Assembly (NCBI GenBank): GCA_034670025.1
Contig: JAXMOE010000005.1
Span: 203,849-267,848 of the forward strand
Source of the DNA: PGYR01 sp034670025
GTDB taxonomy: Bacteria > Bacteroidota > Ignavibacteria > Kapaibacteriales > UBA2268
DNA: 64,000 nt
Reading direction: 5' to 3'
The notes beneath the pieces were generated by a model. That model ran no database searches, was not told the origin of the DNA, and was given only the letters and a program-made list of their open reading frames with translations. Below, piece after piece: positions 19,919 through 28,513 of this stretch (its first letter is position 1; each line of letters opens with the position of its first letter). The position numbers and the translations under genes are program-made.

Positions 19919-20650
19919 ATGTTAAAAAATTTAGTCCTGTTCAGTTTAGCTCTCTTCATCACTTCCTGCGGTTCAGATAGTCCAACCAATTCGGATGATG
20001 ACACTTTTGATATTGGAATCACTGAAAACAAAGAGTGGGTGTATGAGCCTCAATTTAATACTAGAGAGGGGAATAGAAAATTAGTCGCTATTAAAAGTAC
20101 TGCACCTGATGGGACTAAGTGTTTTAAAATGTATCATATGGGTACTGATGGTTCAGTTGAAACAGCTGAAGAAAAAAATGATTTTAATTATTTCAATGTA
20201 GACAAGTCTGAAGTTTTTATATTTCGAGAGTCATTTGAAAGCATATTCTATAAATCTTCAAACGGCAGTTTCTGGGAAAAATTGATTTCACTTAATGAGG
20301 ATACATGGATGATTTATGAAGAGAATAAAGACACAACTTATTCCTCTGGTTATACAGACAGTATTTTCGTTAATATTAGTGGTGAAGTAATTGATAGGAT
20401 TAAAATCGAATTCGATGGAAAGATTAGAGAGTCAATTGTAACGAGAATTACAACAATAGTAGAATTCACAAGTAAGAGTCCAAGAATACCAAATAATGAC
20501 AAATCTAAGCTAAAAATAGAAGAATATATATTTATGGATGGGGTGGGTATTTACGAGGTTGGAGGAACGGGTGGAAGAGAAGTCAGAGGAGGTGATACTT
20601 TACTTATGGATACACCTAATATACGACTAGTAGATTATAAGGAAAATTAG
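19919..20650 (+). CDS. Lipoprotein of the paralogous family, first of tandem pair
   Basis: This 243-residue protein has a short signal peptide with lipobox ITSC (Cys17) and the linker GSDSPTNSDDD. It carries all landmarks of the family: ENKEWVYEP after the linker, FWEKLISLNEDTW in the middle and FMDGVGIYEV near the end. It is followed after 37 nt by the paralogue at 20688, with which it shares the opening (SCGSD then S/N and TN), so the two are a recent tandem duplication and probably an operon. The function is unknown. The ATG is the first codon giving a full signal peptide. Confidence 0.8.
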   Translation: MLKNLVLFSLALFITSCGSDSPTNSDDDTFDIGITENKEWVYEPQFNTREGNRKLVAIKSTAPDGTKCFKMYHMGTDGSVETAEEKNDFNYFNVDKSEVFIFRESFESIFYKSSNGSFWEKLISLNEDTWMIYEENKDTTYSSGYTDSIFVNISGEVIDRIKIEFDGKIRESIVTRITTIVEFTSKSPRIPNNDKSKLKIEEYIFMDGVGIYEVGGTGGREVRGGDTLLMDTPNIRLVDYKEN

Positions 20651-20687
20651 CTCTGAAATAAATAGATATAAATTAAGGAATTAAAAA

Positions 20688-21410
20688 ATGAAAAAATACA
20701 TATTCTCAGCATCCATATTACTCCTAATAATCTCCTGCGGTTCAGATAACTCAACAAATCCTGACTATAGCGATTTTGATTTCGGTATGACCGAAAACAA
20801 AGAGTGGATTTATGATATGAGTTTGGGTGACGAAACACAAAAGGGTTTACTAGAATCCAAACTTGACACAGCACCTGACGGCACACCTTGTGTCAGAATA
20901 ATAGAAACAAACATAAAGTTGGGAGCTTCAATTACCTATGGCTACTATAAAGAGGAATCAAACAAACTCACAAAATTCTATCTAGGTATAAAAAAATCTG
21001 ACCATGACCTTATTGGGGTGGATTATTCAAGCTTTTGGGAAACTAAGTTAGATTTGAATAAGGATAGTTGGGTTGTGAAAGAATATAGTAAAGATACAAC
21101 TGATGAATCTGGAACTAACTATAAGTATTCGCTTAGTATAAAGTCTGAAGTAGTTGATAAATCATCAGCAATGTTCCAAGGATTAGAAAGAAGGACAATT
21201 ACAGTAAGAACTACGTACAGAGAAACGGAAATAACCACACCACTCAATGAAGCAAATGACGAATATATAGACTTAAGAGTAGAAGATATTACTTATATGG
21301 ATGGTATTGGTATGTATAAGCATTATTTAACACATACTTTTAATGGTATAGATGACAAAGAAGTAACATTTATATATGACAATATTCTAACTGACTATAA
21401 AGAGAAGTGA
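20688..21410 (+). CDS. Lipoprotein of the paralogous family, second of tandem pair
   Basis: This 240-residue protein has lipobox IISC (Cys17), the same linker start as its upstream neighbour, ENKEWIYDM, FWETKLDLNKDSW and YMDGIGMYKHY. An AAGGAA ribosome-binding site precedes the ATG. It is more similar to the 19919 protein than to the members at 2140 and 13166. Both end in a conserved short tail (R/T then LVDYKEN or LTDYKEK), suggesting the C-terminus is structurally important. No enzymatic motif is present, and the function is unknown. Confidence 0.8.
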   Translation: MKKYIFSASILLLIISCGSDNSTNPDYSDFDFGMTENKEWIYDMSLGDETQKGLLESKLDTAPDGTPCVRIIETNIKLGASITYGYYKEESNKLTKFYLGIKKSDHDLIGVDYSSFWETKLDLNKDSWVVKEYSKDTTDESGTNYKYSLSIKSEVVDKSSAMFQGLERRTITVRTTYRETEITTPLNEANDEYIDLRVEDITYMDGIGMYKHYLTHTFNGIDDKEVTFIYDNILTDYKEK

Positions 21411-21454
21411 GGGGGATAAATCTTAAACTCTATAATTTTAACGCCCCTAATTCG

Positions 21455-21462
21455 TATATTTG
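21455..21462 (+). promoter_or_regulatory. Candidate -7 promoter box (TATATTTG)
   Basis: TATATTTG fits TAnnTTTG and lies 37 nt upstream of the first gene of the four-gene operon starting at 21499. Confidence 0.45.
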
Positions 21463-21498
21463 TAATTGTTTGAATGAACCAAATACGAATACAATTAT

Positions 21499-22275
21499 AT
21501 GGAAAATATACTCTTCGAAATTCAAAGTGGTGTGGCACGAATCACACTCAACCGACCCGATAAACTCAACAGTTTCAACCGAGCTATGTCGCTCGAACTA
21601 ATCTCCGCTCTGGAACAAGCAGAGGGCGATGACAGCGTACGCGCTATATTGCTGACTGGTGCTGGGCGTGGCTTTTGTGCTGGGCAAGACCTATCGGAAG
21701 CAGTAGGCGATGATGCCTATGAGATTGAGGACATAATAGAAAAGCAGTACAACCCAATAGTTAAGCTATTGCGTGGGATTGAAAAGCCAATCGTTTGTGC
21801 TGTCAACGGCGTGGCGGCCGGTGCTGGTGCTAATATCGCATTCGCTTGCGATATCACTATTGCCTCTTCCGAAGCTAAGTTTATTCAGTCATTTGCTGCT
21901 ATTGGGCTTATTCCCGATACTGGTGGTACTTTCTATCTGCCACGAATGGTGGGTATGCAAAACGCTGCCGCACTGATGATGACTGGAGACAGAGTAACAG
22001 CTGACAAAGCGAAAGAGCTTGGCTTGATTTACGACATTGCCCCAGCTGAAAAGTTAATGGAAAACACTACAGAGTTAGCTCAGAAGTTAGCACTTATGCC
22101 GACTAAGGGAATAGGGCTAACAAAAAGAGCACTGAATGAGTCGATGAATAACACCTTCGATGAGCAGCTTCACTTAGAGCAAAAATTGCAAAAAGAAGCG
22201 AGCGAAAGCTATGATTATAACGAAGGCGTAAGCGCATTTTTAGAAAAAAGAACCCCAAATTTTAAAGGAAAATAG
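21499..22275 (+). CDS. PaaG-like enoyl-CoA hydratase/isomerase
   Basis: This is a crotonase-superfamily protein of 258 residues acting on CoA thioesters. The oxyanion-hole motifs are GRGFCAGQDL (about 56-65) and VAAGAGANIAFACD (105-118). GLIPDTGGTFYLPR (136-149) places an Asp at the position used by PaaG, the isomerase of the phenylacetate pathway that converts ring-epoxide CoA to oxepin-CoA, rather than the two Glu residues of true hydratases. No other paa ring-cleavage genes are visible, so general fatty-acyl isomerisation is also possible. It heads an operon with pepA-like, hydroxyacyl-CoA dehydrogenase and glutaminyl cyclotransferase genes, with a 2-nt gap to the next. Confidence 0.85.
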   Translation: MENILFEIQSGVARITLNRPDKLNSFNRAMSLELISALEQAEGDDSVRAILLTGAGRGFCAGQDLSEAVGDDAYEIEDIIEKQYNPIVKLLRGIEKPIVCAVNGVAAGAGANIAFACDITIASSEAKFIQSFAAIGLIPDTGGTFYLPRMVGMQNAAALMMTGDRVTADKAKELGLIYDIAPAEKLMENTTELAQKLALMPTKGIGLTKRALNESMNNTFDEQLHLEQKLQKEASESYDYNEGVSAFLEKRTPNFKGK

Positions 22276-22277
22276 AT

Positions 22278-23720
22278 ATGAGTAAGATGAATATAGAGAT
22301 TAAGAAAGTAGATGAACCATGCACAAAAAAGCCATCAATTTACTTGGTGAATAGTGCTGACGACGTAAAAACAGAATTAAGCGATTCACAATTAGATTAC
22401 GTAAAAGCACAGTTTGAAGAGAACAATTCGGCTACTTTGAACAGCGGCGATAAGATAATAGTAGTAGAAAAAATAGTCAAGAAAGATGAGTGCCACCTGG
22501 AGTTGGAAGAAGCTAGAAAAGCAGCTTTCAAAACTGTAACATCACTAAATTCGATGAAGCAAAAAAGTGCTTGCGTAGTGAACAAATGCGATTGCACAGA
22601 CTACGCTTTGGCTTATGTCGAAGGATTAATTCTTGGTAATTATCAATTCTTGAAATACTTCAAAGATGCAGACAAACGCAAGAATACATTCGAGAAAGTA
22701 TGCGTATTCGCAGACATTAGCGAAGAGCAATTGGACGAGCTACGCAATGTATCAGACAGCGTTTACGAAGCGAGAACATTGGTCAATGAGCCATTGTCTT
22801 ACTTAACTGCCGAAGAGCTTTCGAGCGAGATTGGTAGAATTAGCAAGAAGGCAGGATTCTCGTTCGAATACTTCGACAAAGCTAAGATTGAAGAGCTTGG
22901 TATGGGTGGTTTGCTTGCAGTAAACCTTGGTACCCCTAACCCACCAACTTTCAACATAATGGAATGGAAGCCAGAAAATGCAGTTAACAGCAAGCCAATA
23001 GTACTAGTTGGTAAGGGAGTTGTGTATGACACTGGTGGACTTAGCTTGAAATCAACAAAAGGGTCTATGGACTCTATGAAAGCTGACATGGGTGGAGCTG
23101 CGGCAGTAGTTGGAGCTATGGCTTCGGTTGCTTCAAACAAGTTGCCATTACACATTGTAGGGCTTGTTCCTGCTACTGAAAACAGACCAGACGGCTTGGC
23201 TTATGCTCCTGGTGATGTAATAAAAATGATGAGTGGACTGACAGTAGAGGTGCTTAACACCGATGCAGAGGGACGTATGATATTGGCAGATGCGCTTCAC
23301 TATGCAAAGCAATATGAGCCAGAATTAGTGATTGACCTTGCTACTTTGACTGGTGCGGCGGCTATTGCAATTGGTCAGCAAGGTGTTGTGGCTATGGGTA
23401 ATGCTGCTGATGAAGAGTTCACTGAGCTGAAAAAAGCTGGTAATAACGTATTCGAGAGAATAGCACAATTCCCATTCTGGGATGATTACTCTGAGCTGCT
23501 GAAATCGGACATTGCTGATTGCAAGAACATTGGCGGCAGAGAAGCTGGTGCTATAACTGCAGGTAAATTCTTGGAGCAATTTACGGACTATCCTTATGTA
23601 CACTTAGACATTGCTGGGCCAGCGTTTATCGACGCACCGAGTGCTTACAGAACTAAAGGCGGTACTGGTGTTGGTGTTCGTTTGCTTTATAATTTCTTGA
23701 AGAATAAATCGAGTAAGTAA
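22278..23720 (+). CDS. pepA: Leucyl aminopeptidase, M17 family
   Basis: This is a cytosolic dizinc aminopeptidase removing N-terminal residues from peptides. The catalytic half is complete: VLVGKGVVYDTGGLSLK (about 243-258) with Lys246 and Asp251, Asp270 in KADMGG, and the family signature NTDAEGRMILADAL (327-340) with Asp329, Glu331 and Arg333. The N-terminal 160 residues are divergent and contain an unusual number of Cys residues (CVVNKCDC near 99-106) compared with the usual PepA N-terminal domain. The length, 480, is normal. It sits between two CoA-ester enzymes, with 2-nt gaps on both sides. Confidence 0.93.
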   Translation: MSKMNIEIKKVDEPCTKKPSIYLVNSADDVKTELSDSQLDYVKAQFEENNSATLNSGDKIIVVEKIVKKDECHLELEEARKAAFKTVTSLNSMKQKSACVVNKCDCTDYALAYVEGLILGNYQFLKYFKDADKRKNTFEKVCVFADISEEQLDELRNVSDSVYEARTLVNEPLSYLTAEELSSEIGRISKKAGFSFEYFDKAKIEELGMGGLLAVNLGTPNPPTFNIMEWKPENAVNSKPIVLVGKGVVYDTGGLSLKSTKGSMDSMKADMGGAAAVVGAMASVASNKLPLHIVGLVPATENRPDGLAYAPGDVIKMMSGLTVEVLNTDAEGRMILADALHYAKQYEPELVIDLATLTGAAAIAIGQQGVVAMGNAADEEFTELKKAGNNVFERIAQFPFWDDYSELLKSDIADCKNIGGREAGAITAGKFLEQFTDYPYVHLDIAGPAFIDAPSAYRTKGGTGVGVRLLYNFLKNKSSK

Positions 23721-23722
23721 TT

Positions 23723-24892
23723 ATGTTAGACAACAATTCAATCATTGGAGTAATCGGCTCAGGTACAATGGGTCGCGGTATAGCACAAATAGCTGCAACC
23801 GAAGGACACAAAGTAGTGCTTTACGATGTGAACGAGGAAGCAATAGCCAGTGCAAAAGCATCGCTAAACAAGATACTGAACCGATTAGTAGAAAAAGAAA
23901 GAATAACAGAAGACAAGATGAACGACATTCTTGGCAATATCCAATTCACAAATAAATTAGATGATGCTAAGGATTGCAATTTAGTCGTAGAAGCAATAGT
24001 AGAAAAATTGGACATCAAGAAAAAGGTGTTCGTTGAGCTAGAAAAACTTACAGCTGACGGAACTATTTTGGCTTCCAATACCTCGTCGCTATCTATCGCA
24101 TCGATTGCTGGTGCATTGCAAAACCCAGAAAATTTCTTGGGTATTCACTTCTTCAATCCTGCACCGCTTATGCCATTGGTGGAGATTATTCCATCGTTCA
24201 TTACTGCAGATGAGGTGACTAAATCATCACGCAAGTTGATTGACGATTGGAAGAAAGTAACCGTAATAGCAAAGGACACACCTGGCTTTATAGTCAACCG
24301 TGTTGCTCGTCCTTTCTATGGTGAGGCAATGAGAATATACGAAGAAGGAATTGCCGATATACCCACTATCGATTGGGCAATGAAGGAGATTGGCGGCTTC
24401 CGTATGGGGCCGTTCGAGCTGACTGACTATATCGGCCACGATGTGAATTATGCAGTAACGGAAACTGTATTCGAGCAATTCTATTACGATCCAAGATTCA
24501 AACCGGCACTTTGCCAAAAGCGATTGGTTGAGGCAGGATTCTTAGGAAGAAAATCTGGACGTGGGTTTTATGATTACCGCGATGGTGCAGTAAACCCAGA
24601 GCCAAACAAAGACGAAGAGTTAGGCAAGGAGATATTCGAGAGAATATTGGCAATGCTTATCAACGAAGCAGCCGACGCTGTCCACATGAACGTAGCTACA
24701 GCTGACGATGTGGAGCTGGCAATGACCAAGGGAGTGAACTATCCGAAAGGATTGCTTCACTGGGCGGACGAGCTTGGCATTGACTATGTAGTTAATATAT
24801 TGGAAGGACTGCAAGAAAGCTACGGCGAGGACAGATATCGCACTAACTTTTTGCTTAACAAAATGAACAAAAACAATAGCAAATTCTATTGA
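23723..24892 (+). CDS. 3-hydroxyacyl-CoA dehydrogenase (PaaH/Hbd-like)
   Basis: This is an NAD-dependent enzyme oxidising (S)-3-hydroxyacyl-CoA to 3-ketoacyl-CoA. The Rossmann motif GSGTMG (12-17) is followed by the acidic end of beta-2 (LYDVN). The catalytic block IHFFNPAPLMPLVEII has His142 and Glu154, with Ser121 in SNTSSLS upstream. The C-terminal region after about 190 contains two 3HCDH_C-type helical domains, which fits 389 residues and the PaaH subgroup. Together with the PaaG-like enzyme at the start of the operon it gives two consecutive steps of beta-oxidation or phenylacetate degradation. Its stop codon overlaps the TTG start of the next gene. Confidence 0.92.
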   Translation: MLDNNSIIGVIGSGTMGRGIAQIAATEGHKVVLYDVNEEAIASAKASLNKILNRLVEKERITEDKMNDILGNIQFTNKLDDAKDCNLVVEAIVEKLDIKKKVFVELEKLTADGTILASNTSSLSIASIAGALQNPENFLGIHFFNPAPLMPLVEIIPSFITADEVTKSSRKLIDDWKKVTVIAKDTPGFIVNRVARPFYGEAMRIYEEGIADIPTIDWAMKEIGGFRMGPFELTDYIGHDVNYAVTETVFEQFYYDPRFKPALCQKRLVEAGFLGRKSGRGFYDYRDGAVNPEPNKDEELGKEIFERILAMLINEAADAVHMNVATADDVELAMTKGVNYPKGLLHWADELGIDYVVNILEGLQESYGEDRYRTNFLLNKMNKNNSKFY

Positions 24893-25698
24893 AAAATCTG
24901 ATTAGAATATTGGCATTATCTTCCGTGGTTTTGCTCTTCGGTTTCTCGTGTAGCAGCCAAGAGAAGACTACGGAAGACACTGCTCAGTCGAAACCAACCG
25001 CAGCTGCGGTAAAGTACCCGGGCTATGAGATAGTAGAAGTGCTTCCCCACGATAGCACACTATTCACACAGGGATTATTTTTTCATGATGGACAGCTTTA
25101 TGAAAGTGGCGGTATGCGTGGGCAATCTCGCTTGGTACGATACACACCGGGCGGAGAGATTGAGCAGACTAAACAGATGGGCAGAAGTATATTTTCTGAA
25201 GGAATTGCACTGCTCAATGGCAAGATATATATGCTTACCTACACTTCTGGTAAGTGCCTGGTGTTCGACCAAAAGACATTTGAGTTAGTAGATGAATATA
25301 GCTATCTTGGTCAGGGCTGGGGAATAGAAACAGATGGCAAAAAGCTATACATGACCGATGGAAGCTCGGTGATTAAGGTAATCAACCCAACCAACTTTAG
25401 CATAGAGTCAACAATCAGCGTAAAAATAAATGGCAACAAATTAGAATACCTCAATGAGTTGGAGTACATAGATGGCTACCTATATGCCAATGTATGGCAA
25501 CGTGCTGAGATAGTAAAAATAGACATACGAACTGGCAATGTAGTCGCTGCTTACAATATGTCTGAACTAATAGAAAGAGTAATGTACAACCCAGCTATTG
25601 ACGTACTCAACGGCATTGCCTACGACAAATCGGAAGATGTATTCTACCTAACAGGTAAGCTGTGGCCTAAGCTTTTTAAGGTGAAGTTGGGTAAGTAG
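24889..25698 (+). CDS. Lipoprotein glutaminyl-peptide cyclotransferase
   Basis: The start is a TTG that overlaps the upstream TGA stop as TTGA, so translation is probably coupled. The product of 269 residues has a lipoprotein signal peptide (lipobox GFSC) and then the plant/bacterial glutamine cyclotransferase fold, a five-bladed propeller: LPHDSTLFTQGLFFHDGQLY, ESGGMRGQSRLVRY, GWGIETDGKKLYMTDGSS, LEYLNELEYIDGYLYANVW and VLNGIAYDKSEDVFYLTGKLWPK (quoted partly) are family landmarks. The enzyme turns N-terminal Gln of exported proteins into pyroglutamate. In T9SS bacteria this matters because signal cleavage often leaves Gln first; several cargo signals in this window end in AQ. Confidence 0.9.
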   Translation: MKNLIRILALSSVVLLFGFSCSSQEKTTEDTAQSKPTAAAVKYPGYEIVEVLPHDSTLFTQGLFFHDGQLYESGGMRGQSRLVRYTPGGEIEQTKQMGRSIFSEGIALLNGKIYMLTYTSGKCLVFDQKTFELVDEYSYLGQGWGIETDGKKLYMTDGSSVIKVINPTNFSIESTISVKINGNKLEYLNELEYIDGYLYANVWQRAEIVKIDIRTGNVVAAYNMSELIERVMYNPAIDVLNGIAYDKSEDVFYLTGKLWPKLFKVKLGK

Positions 25699-25829
25699 AA
25701 AACAATACTTGCTTTACGCAAAAGCAGATTACCCTCCAAGCTGTCTAAATCCTCAACGGATATACCTTGTATATTCGTCAATATTTCATATCTTGCACAG
25801 ACTAAACAACTAACAGTGCTGAGATAAAT

Positions 25830-28232
25830 ATGAAAAATGCTATACTATTTATAATATTACTTGCTTGGGGTGCTACTTATGCAAGTGGCTCTATACTAAC
25901 CAAAAGTGAAATAGAGCTAAAAGTTGGTAGCAATCCCGTTGCTATATTAGAAAACCCAGACACAGGCGTGATCAGCATTTTTTGTTCTGGTGTGGATGCC
26001 AACGAAAACAAAGTCATTGATGAAGGCGAAGAGCAGCCGAGCTGGTGGAAATACAACCCAAATGGTAACAGCACAGAGCCAACAAAAGTGATGGGTTTTG
26101 ATAAGCATTTTGTTGAGCCGTTTAAGCCGAGTATAGACAATGTAGATGGATTTTCTACTATTATAATTCCTCTCTCGAACGCGAAAATAGAGAAAAAATA
26201 TGATGGAATAGGTAGTGTAACAGGTTACAATATGGCTACCACCGAGGTTGTATATAGTGAAACTTTGGATGATAGTGAGTTTGTATATCACGAACGTCAA
26301 CCCGATATGGAGTTCAGCATTATCCGTTATAATGACTCAGCGCAATTCTCTTTTTCTGATCGAGGTAAGTTATTAATTTCAGACAAAGTGACTAATGAAA
26401 CGACCTCATTTGATATAGTTTATGGTATAATTGATTTTACTTTTATTAATGATAATGGTACTCGATATTTAACTGTTCTTGGTGATAACGATGAGCAAAA
26501 TATCTTTTTTGTATTTGATATAAAAGAGAGAAGCATTTCAAAATTATTTCAAGAATCAGAGCACAAGCACAATGTGTTTGTTTCGGCAATGAGTCGACTG
26601 ATGAGTATAGATGAATCCCTGGTTTTCACAAGTGATCAAAACCTTTATACATATAAGATTAACAAGGATAAAAGTGGGTTCGATTTTGATGAGCATTACC
26701 CTTTGCCTGGCGATTTTTTCCATCCGCTCAGCAATGTAGTCAAACTACCAAATGGAGATTATTTACTTCCTAATACAAATAGACAACTAAATGTAGTAGG
26801 AAAGAGGGAAGGTAAATATATTGGTCAGTTCAAAGAATCACATAGAGCCCTCAATATTGCTGGCGATATGGTATTCTATGGCGATGTTTTGTATGTAGCT
26901 GAAGCTGATAAATCATTCCCTTTGTACAAGGATAATAACACAGTTTTGCTATACGATTATACAAATCAACCCAATATTGATAATTCGCTGAAATACATTA
27001 CTAAAGTAATTTCTCTTCCTTCACAACTATTTCTTAATGACAATCAAATCTATTGCCTTGGATTAAGTAATGGTTTAATTGCTGACAGTGTATTCAAAGA
27101 TTCACTTTACACTCCGCCGCCATACTTACAGCAACTTCACTTTGATTCAGAGTTTGGTTATTCTACTAATGGTGGAAGCTCTAAACCTATTCACAAAGTG
27201 CCTAATTATCCATTGAACACAAACTTATCGAGTGATGGTATTGTGCTTATGCCTTCTGGCAATTCTGTTTATTATTTCAATAAAAATGAGAATGAATTTA
27301 CAGACTCACTATTAATAGGACACTATACTTCTTGTGCTTATCGTGAAGGTGGATATAATGTAATAGGATTTAGTGATTCGAGTGTAAACAAAAGCTTTAT
27401 TAGAATCGTAAAGTCACAAAGTTTTGACGAAGTTGCCGAAGTAGGCACAAATGTGATTGATTGCATCTTGTTCGAGAATGAAGCAGGAGTGGGTGCAGTC
27501 TCTGTATCTCAAGGTGAAGACGGTGTGGCTAATGCAAAAGCAAATATATTAAGAATTGACGAAAATGGTATATCCGAAAATATTTCTCTTGATATTGGAA
27601 GCAAAGGAAATTCGGTGGCTATTAATTCAGATGGAACAACCGCTGCTATAGTAATGTATGGTAGCCACGAGGTACACATTGTTGATTTGGTTACTGGAGC
27701 AATAACTAACACAATTTCTACTAATACTAGTAATATGGGAGGCCCTAGGCAAGCTGTTTTTAACGACAACATACTCTATGTTACTACTTATAGCAATCAA
27801 GTCGTAATTCTTGATTTAGGTCAGGGTGAGCAAGTAGGAACAATTTTGATAGATGGCAACTCAGAAGGGATTGTAGTAAAAGATAACCTGCTATTAGTCG
27901 CTAACAATAGTTACGAAGATTTTATGCCAAGTAGTAGATTACTAACATTCAACATAGACAAAATCACCAATGTAGACTATACTAAATTCCCGGAACAAGC
28001 GGTGAGAGTATATCCAAACCCCGTGGTAGATGAATTTCATATTGTGTCCGATGACATAGCAGACACTTACGATATAGTAATATTCGATGATCAAGGTCGA
28101 GTAGTAGCCACAAAAAGTGGTAACAACACAGCAGAAATAGGACTCAGTGTAAAGAACTTAGGTATGAGTAGCGGCACTTACACTGCGTTAATCAACAACA
28201 AGAAAACTGTTAGATTTATGGTGGTGAGGTAG
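25830..28232 (+). CDS. T9SS-secreted propeller-like surface protein
   Basis: This 800-residue protein has a signal peptide (MKNAILFIILLAWGATYASG), a long all-beta body with WD/YVTN-like beta strands (VTGAITNTISTNTSNM, LFENEAGVGAVSV, GNSEGIVVKDNLLLVANNS) and a C-terminal T9SS sorting domain (VYPNPVVDEFHI, then YDIVIFDDQGRVVATKSG, ending RFMVVR). YVTN-type propellers occur in surface-layer proteins and may bind other molecules. No catalytic motif is evident. It is transcribed alone after the cyclotransferase operon, with a 131-nt gap. Confidence 0.82.
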   Translation: MKNAILFIILLAWGATYASGSILTKSEIELKVGSNPVAILENPDTGVISIFCSGVDANENKVIDEGEEQPSWWKYNPNGNSTEPTKVMGFDKHFVEPFKPSIDNVDGFSTIIIPLSNAKIEKKYDGIGSVTGYNMATTEVVYSETLDDSEFVYHERQPDMEFSIIRYNDSAQFSFSDRGKLLISDKVTNETTSFDIVYGIIDFTFINDNGTRYLTVLGDNDEQNIFFVFDIKERSISKLFQESEHKHNVFVSAMSRLMSIDESLVFTSDQNLYTYKINKDKSGFDFDEHYPLPGDFFHPLSNVVKLPNGDYLLPNTNRQLNVVGKREGKYIGQFKESHRALNIAGDMVFYGDVLYVAEADKSFPLYKDNNTVLLYDYTNQPNIDNSLKYITKVISLPSQLFLNDNQIYCLGLSNGLIADSVFKDSLYTPPPYLQQLHFDSEFGYSTNGGSSKPIHKVPNYPLNTNLSSDGIVLMPSGNSVYYFNKNENEFTDSLLIGHYTSCAYREGGYNVIGFSDSSVNKSFIRIVKSQSFDEVAEVGTNVIDCILFENEAGVGAVSVSQGEDGVANAKANILRIDENGISENISLDIGSKGNSVAINSDGTTAAIVMYGSHEVHIVDLVTGAITNTISTNTSNMGGPRQAVFNDNILYVTTYSNQVVILDLGQGEQVGTILIDGNSEGIVVKDNLLLVANNSYEDFMPSSRLLTFNIDKITNVDYTKFPEQAVRVYPNPVVDEFHIVSDDIADTYDIVIFDDQGRVVATKSGNNTAEIGLSVKNLGMSSGTYTALINNKKTVRFMVVR

Positions 28233-28349
28233 GGGTTACACACCTATCCTAGCCCAATCTTTATTGATATTTTGAGGTTCTAATTCCTCATTTCAAATTA
28301 TTACATCGCTTCTTTATAAGGAATTTCAAAGTTAATAATTTAGGAGACA

Positions 28350-28454
28350 ATGCCTAAATCCAGTAAAAAAGATATGTTCCTTCTTAGTTTAGGTGTTCAA
28401 GGTAAAGTTGGGGAAGTAAGTGGGCAATACCAAGTATTACGATTAATAAAATAA
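28350..28454 (+). CDS. Small ORF, 34 residues, with strong ribosome-binding site
   Basis: ATG at 28350 is preceded by AGGAG with a 3-nt gap, a clearer Shine-Dalgarno than most genes here have. The product starts MPKSSKKDMFLLSLGVQGKV and ends QYQVLRLIK: basic at both ends with a short amphipathic centre, and no membrane segment. A terminator begins 3 nt after the stop, defining a compact transcription unit. It could be a genuine small protein or the coding relic of a longer gene; no family was recognised. Confidence 0.45.
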   Translation: MPKSSKKDMFLLSLGVQGKVGEVSGQYQVLRLIK

Positions 28455-28456
28455 AA

Positions 28457-28494
28457 AAAGGAGCTCAATAAGATAGCTCCTTTAATTTTTTTTT
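28457..28494. terminator. Bidirectional Rho-independent terminator
   Basis: AAAGGAGCT (28457-28465) pairs with AGCTCCTTT (28475-28483) around a 9-nt loop. T-rich sequence follows on the plus strand, and an A-run precedes it, giving T-rich sequence on the minus strand. It can end both the small-ORF transcript and the convergent LamG lipoprotein transcript. Confidence 0.8.
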
Positions 28495-28513
28495 ACTCTA
28501 ATCATATTGATAT

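Noticed and set aside
25710..25727. Small hairpin after the cyclotransferase gene (TGCTTT / AAAGCA)
   Set aside because: Six-base stem without a following T-run; not a credible terminator.
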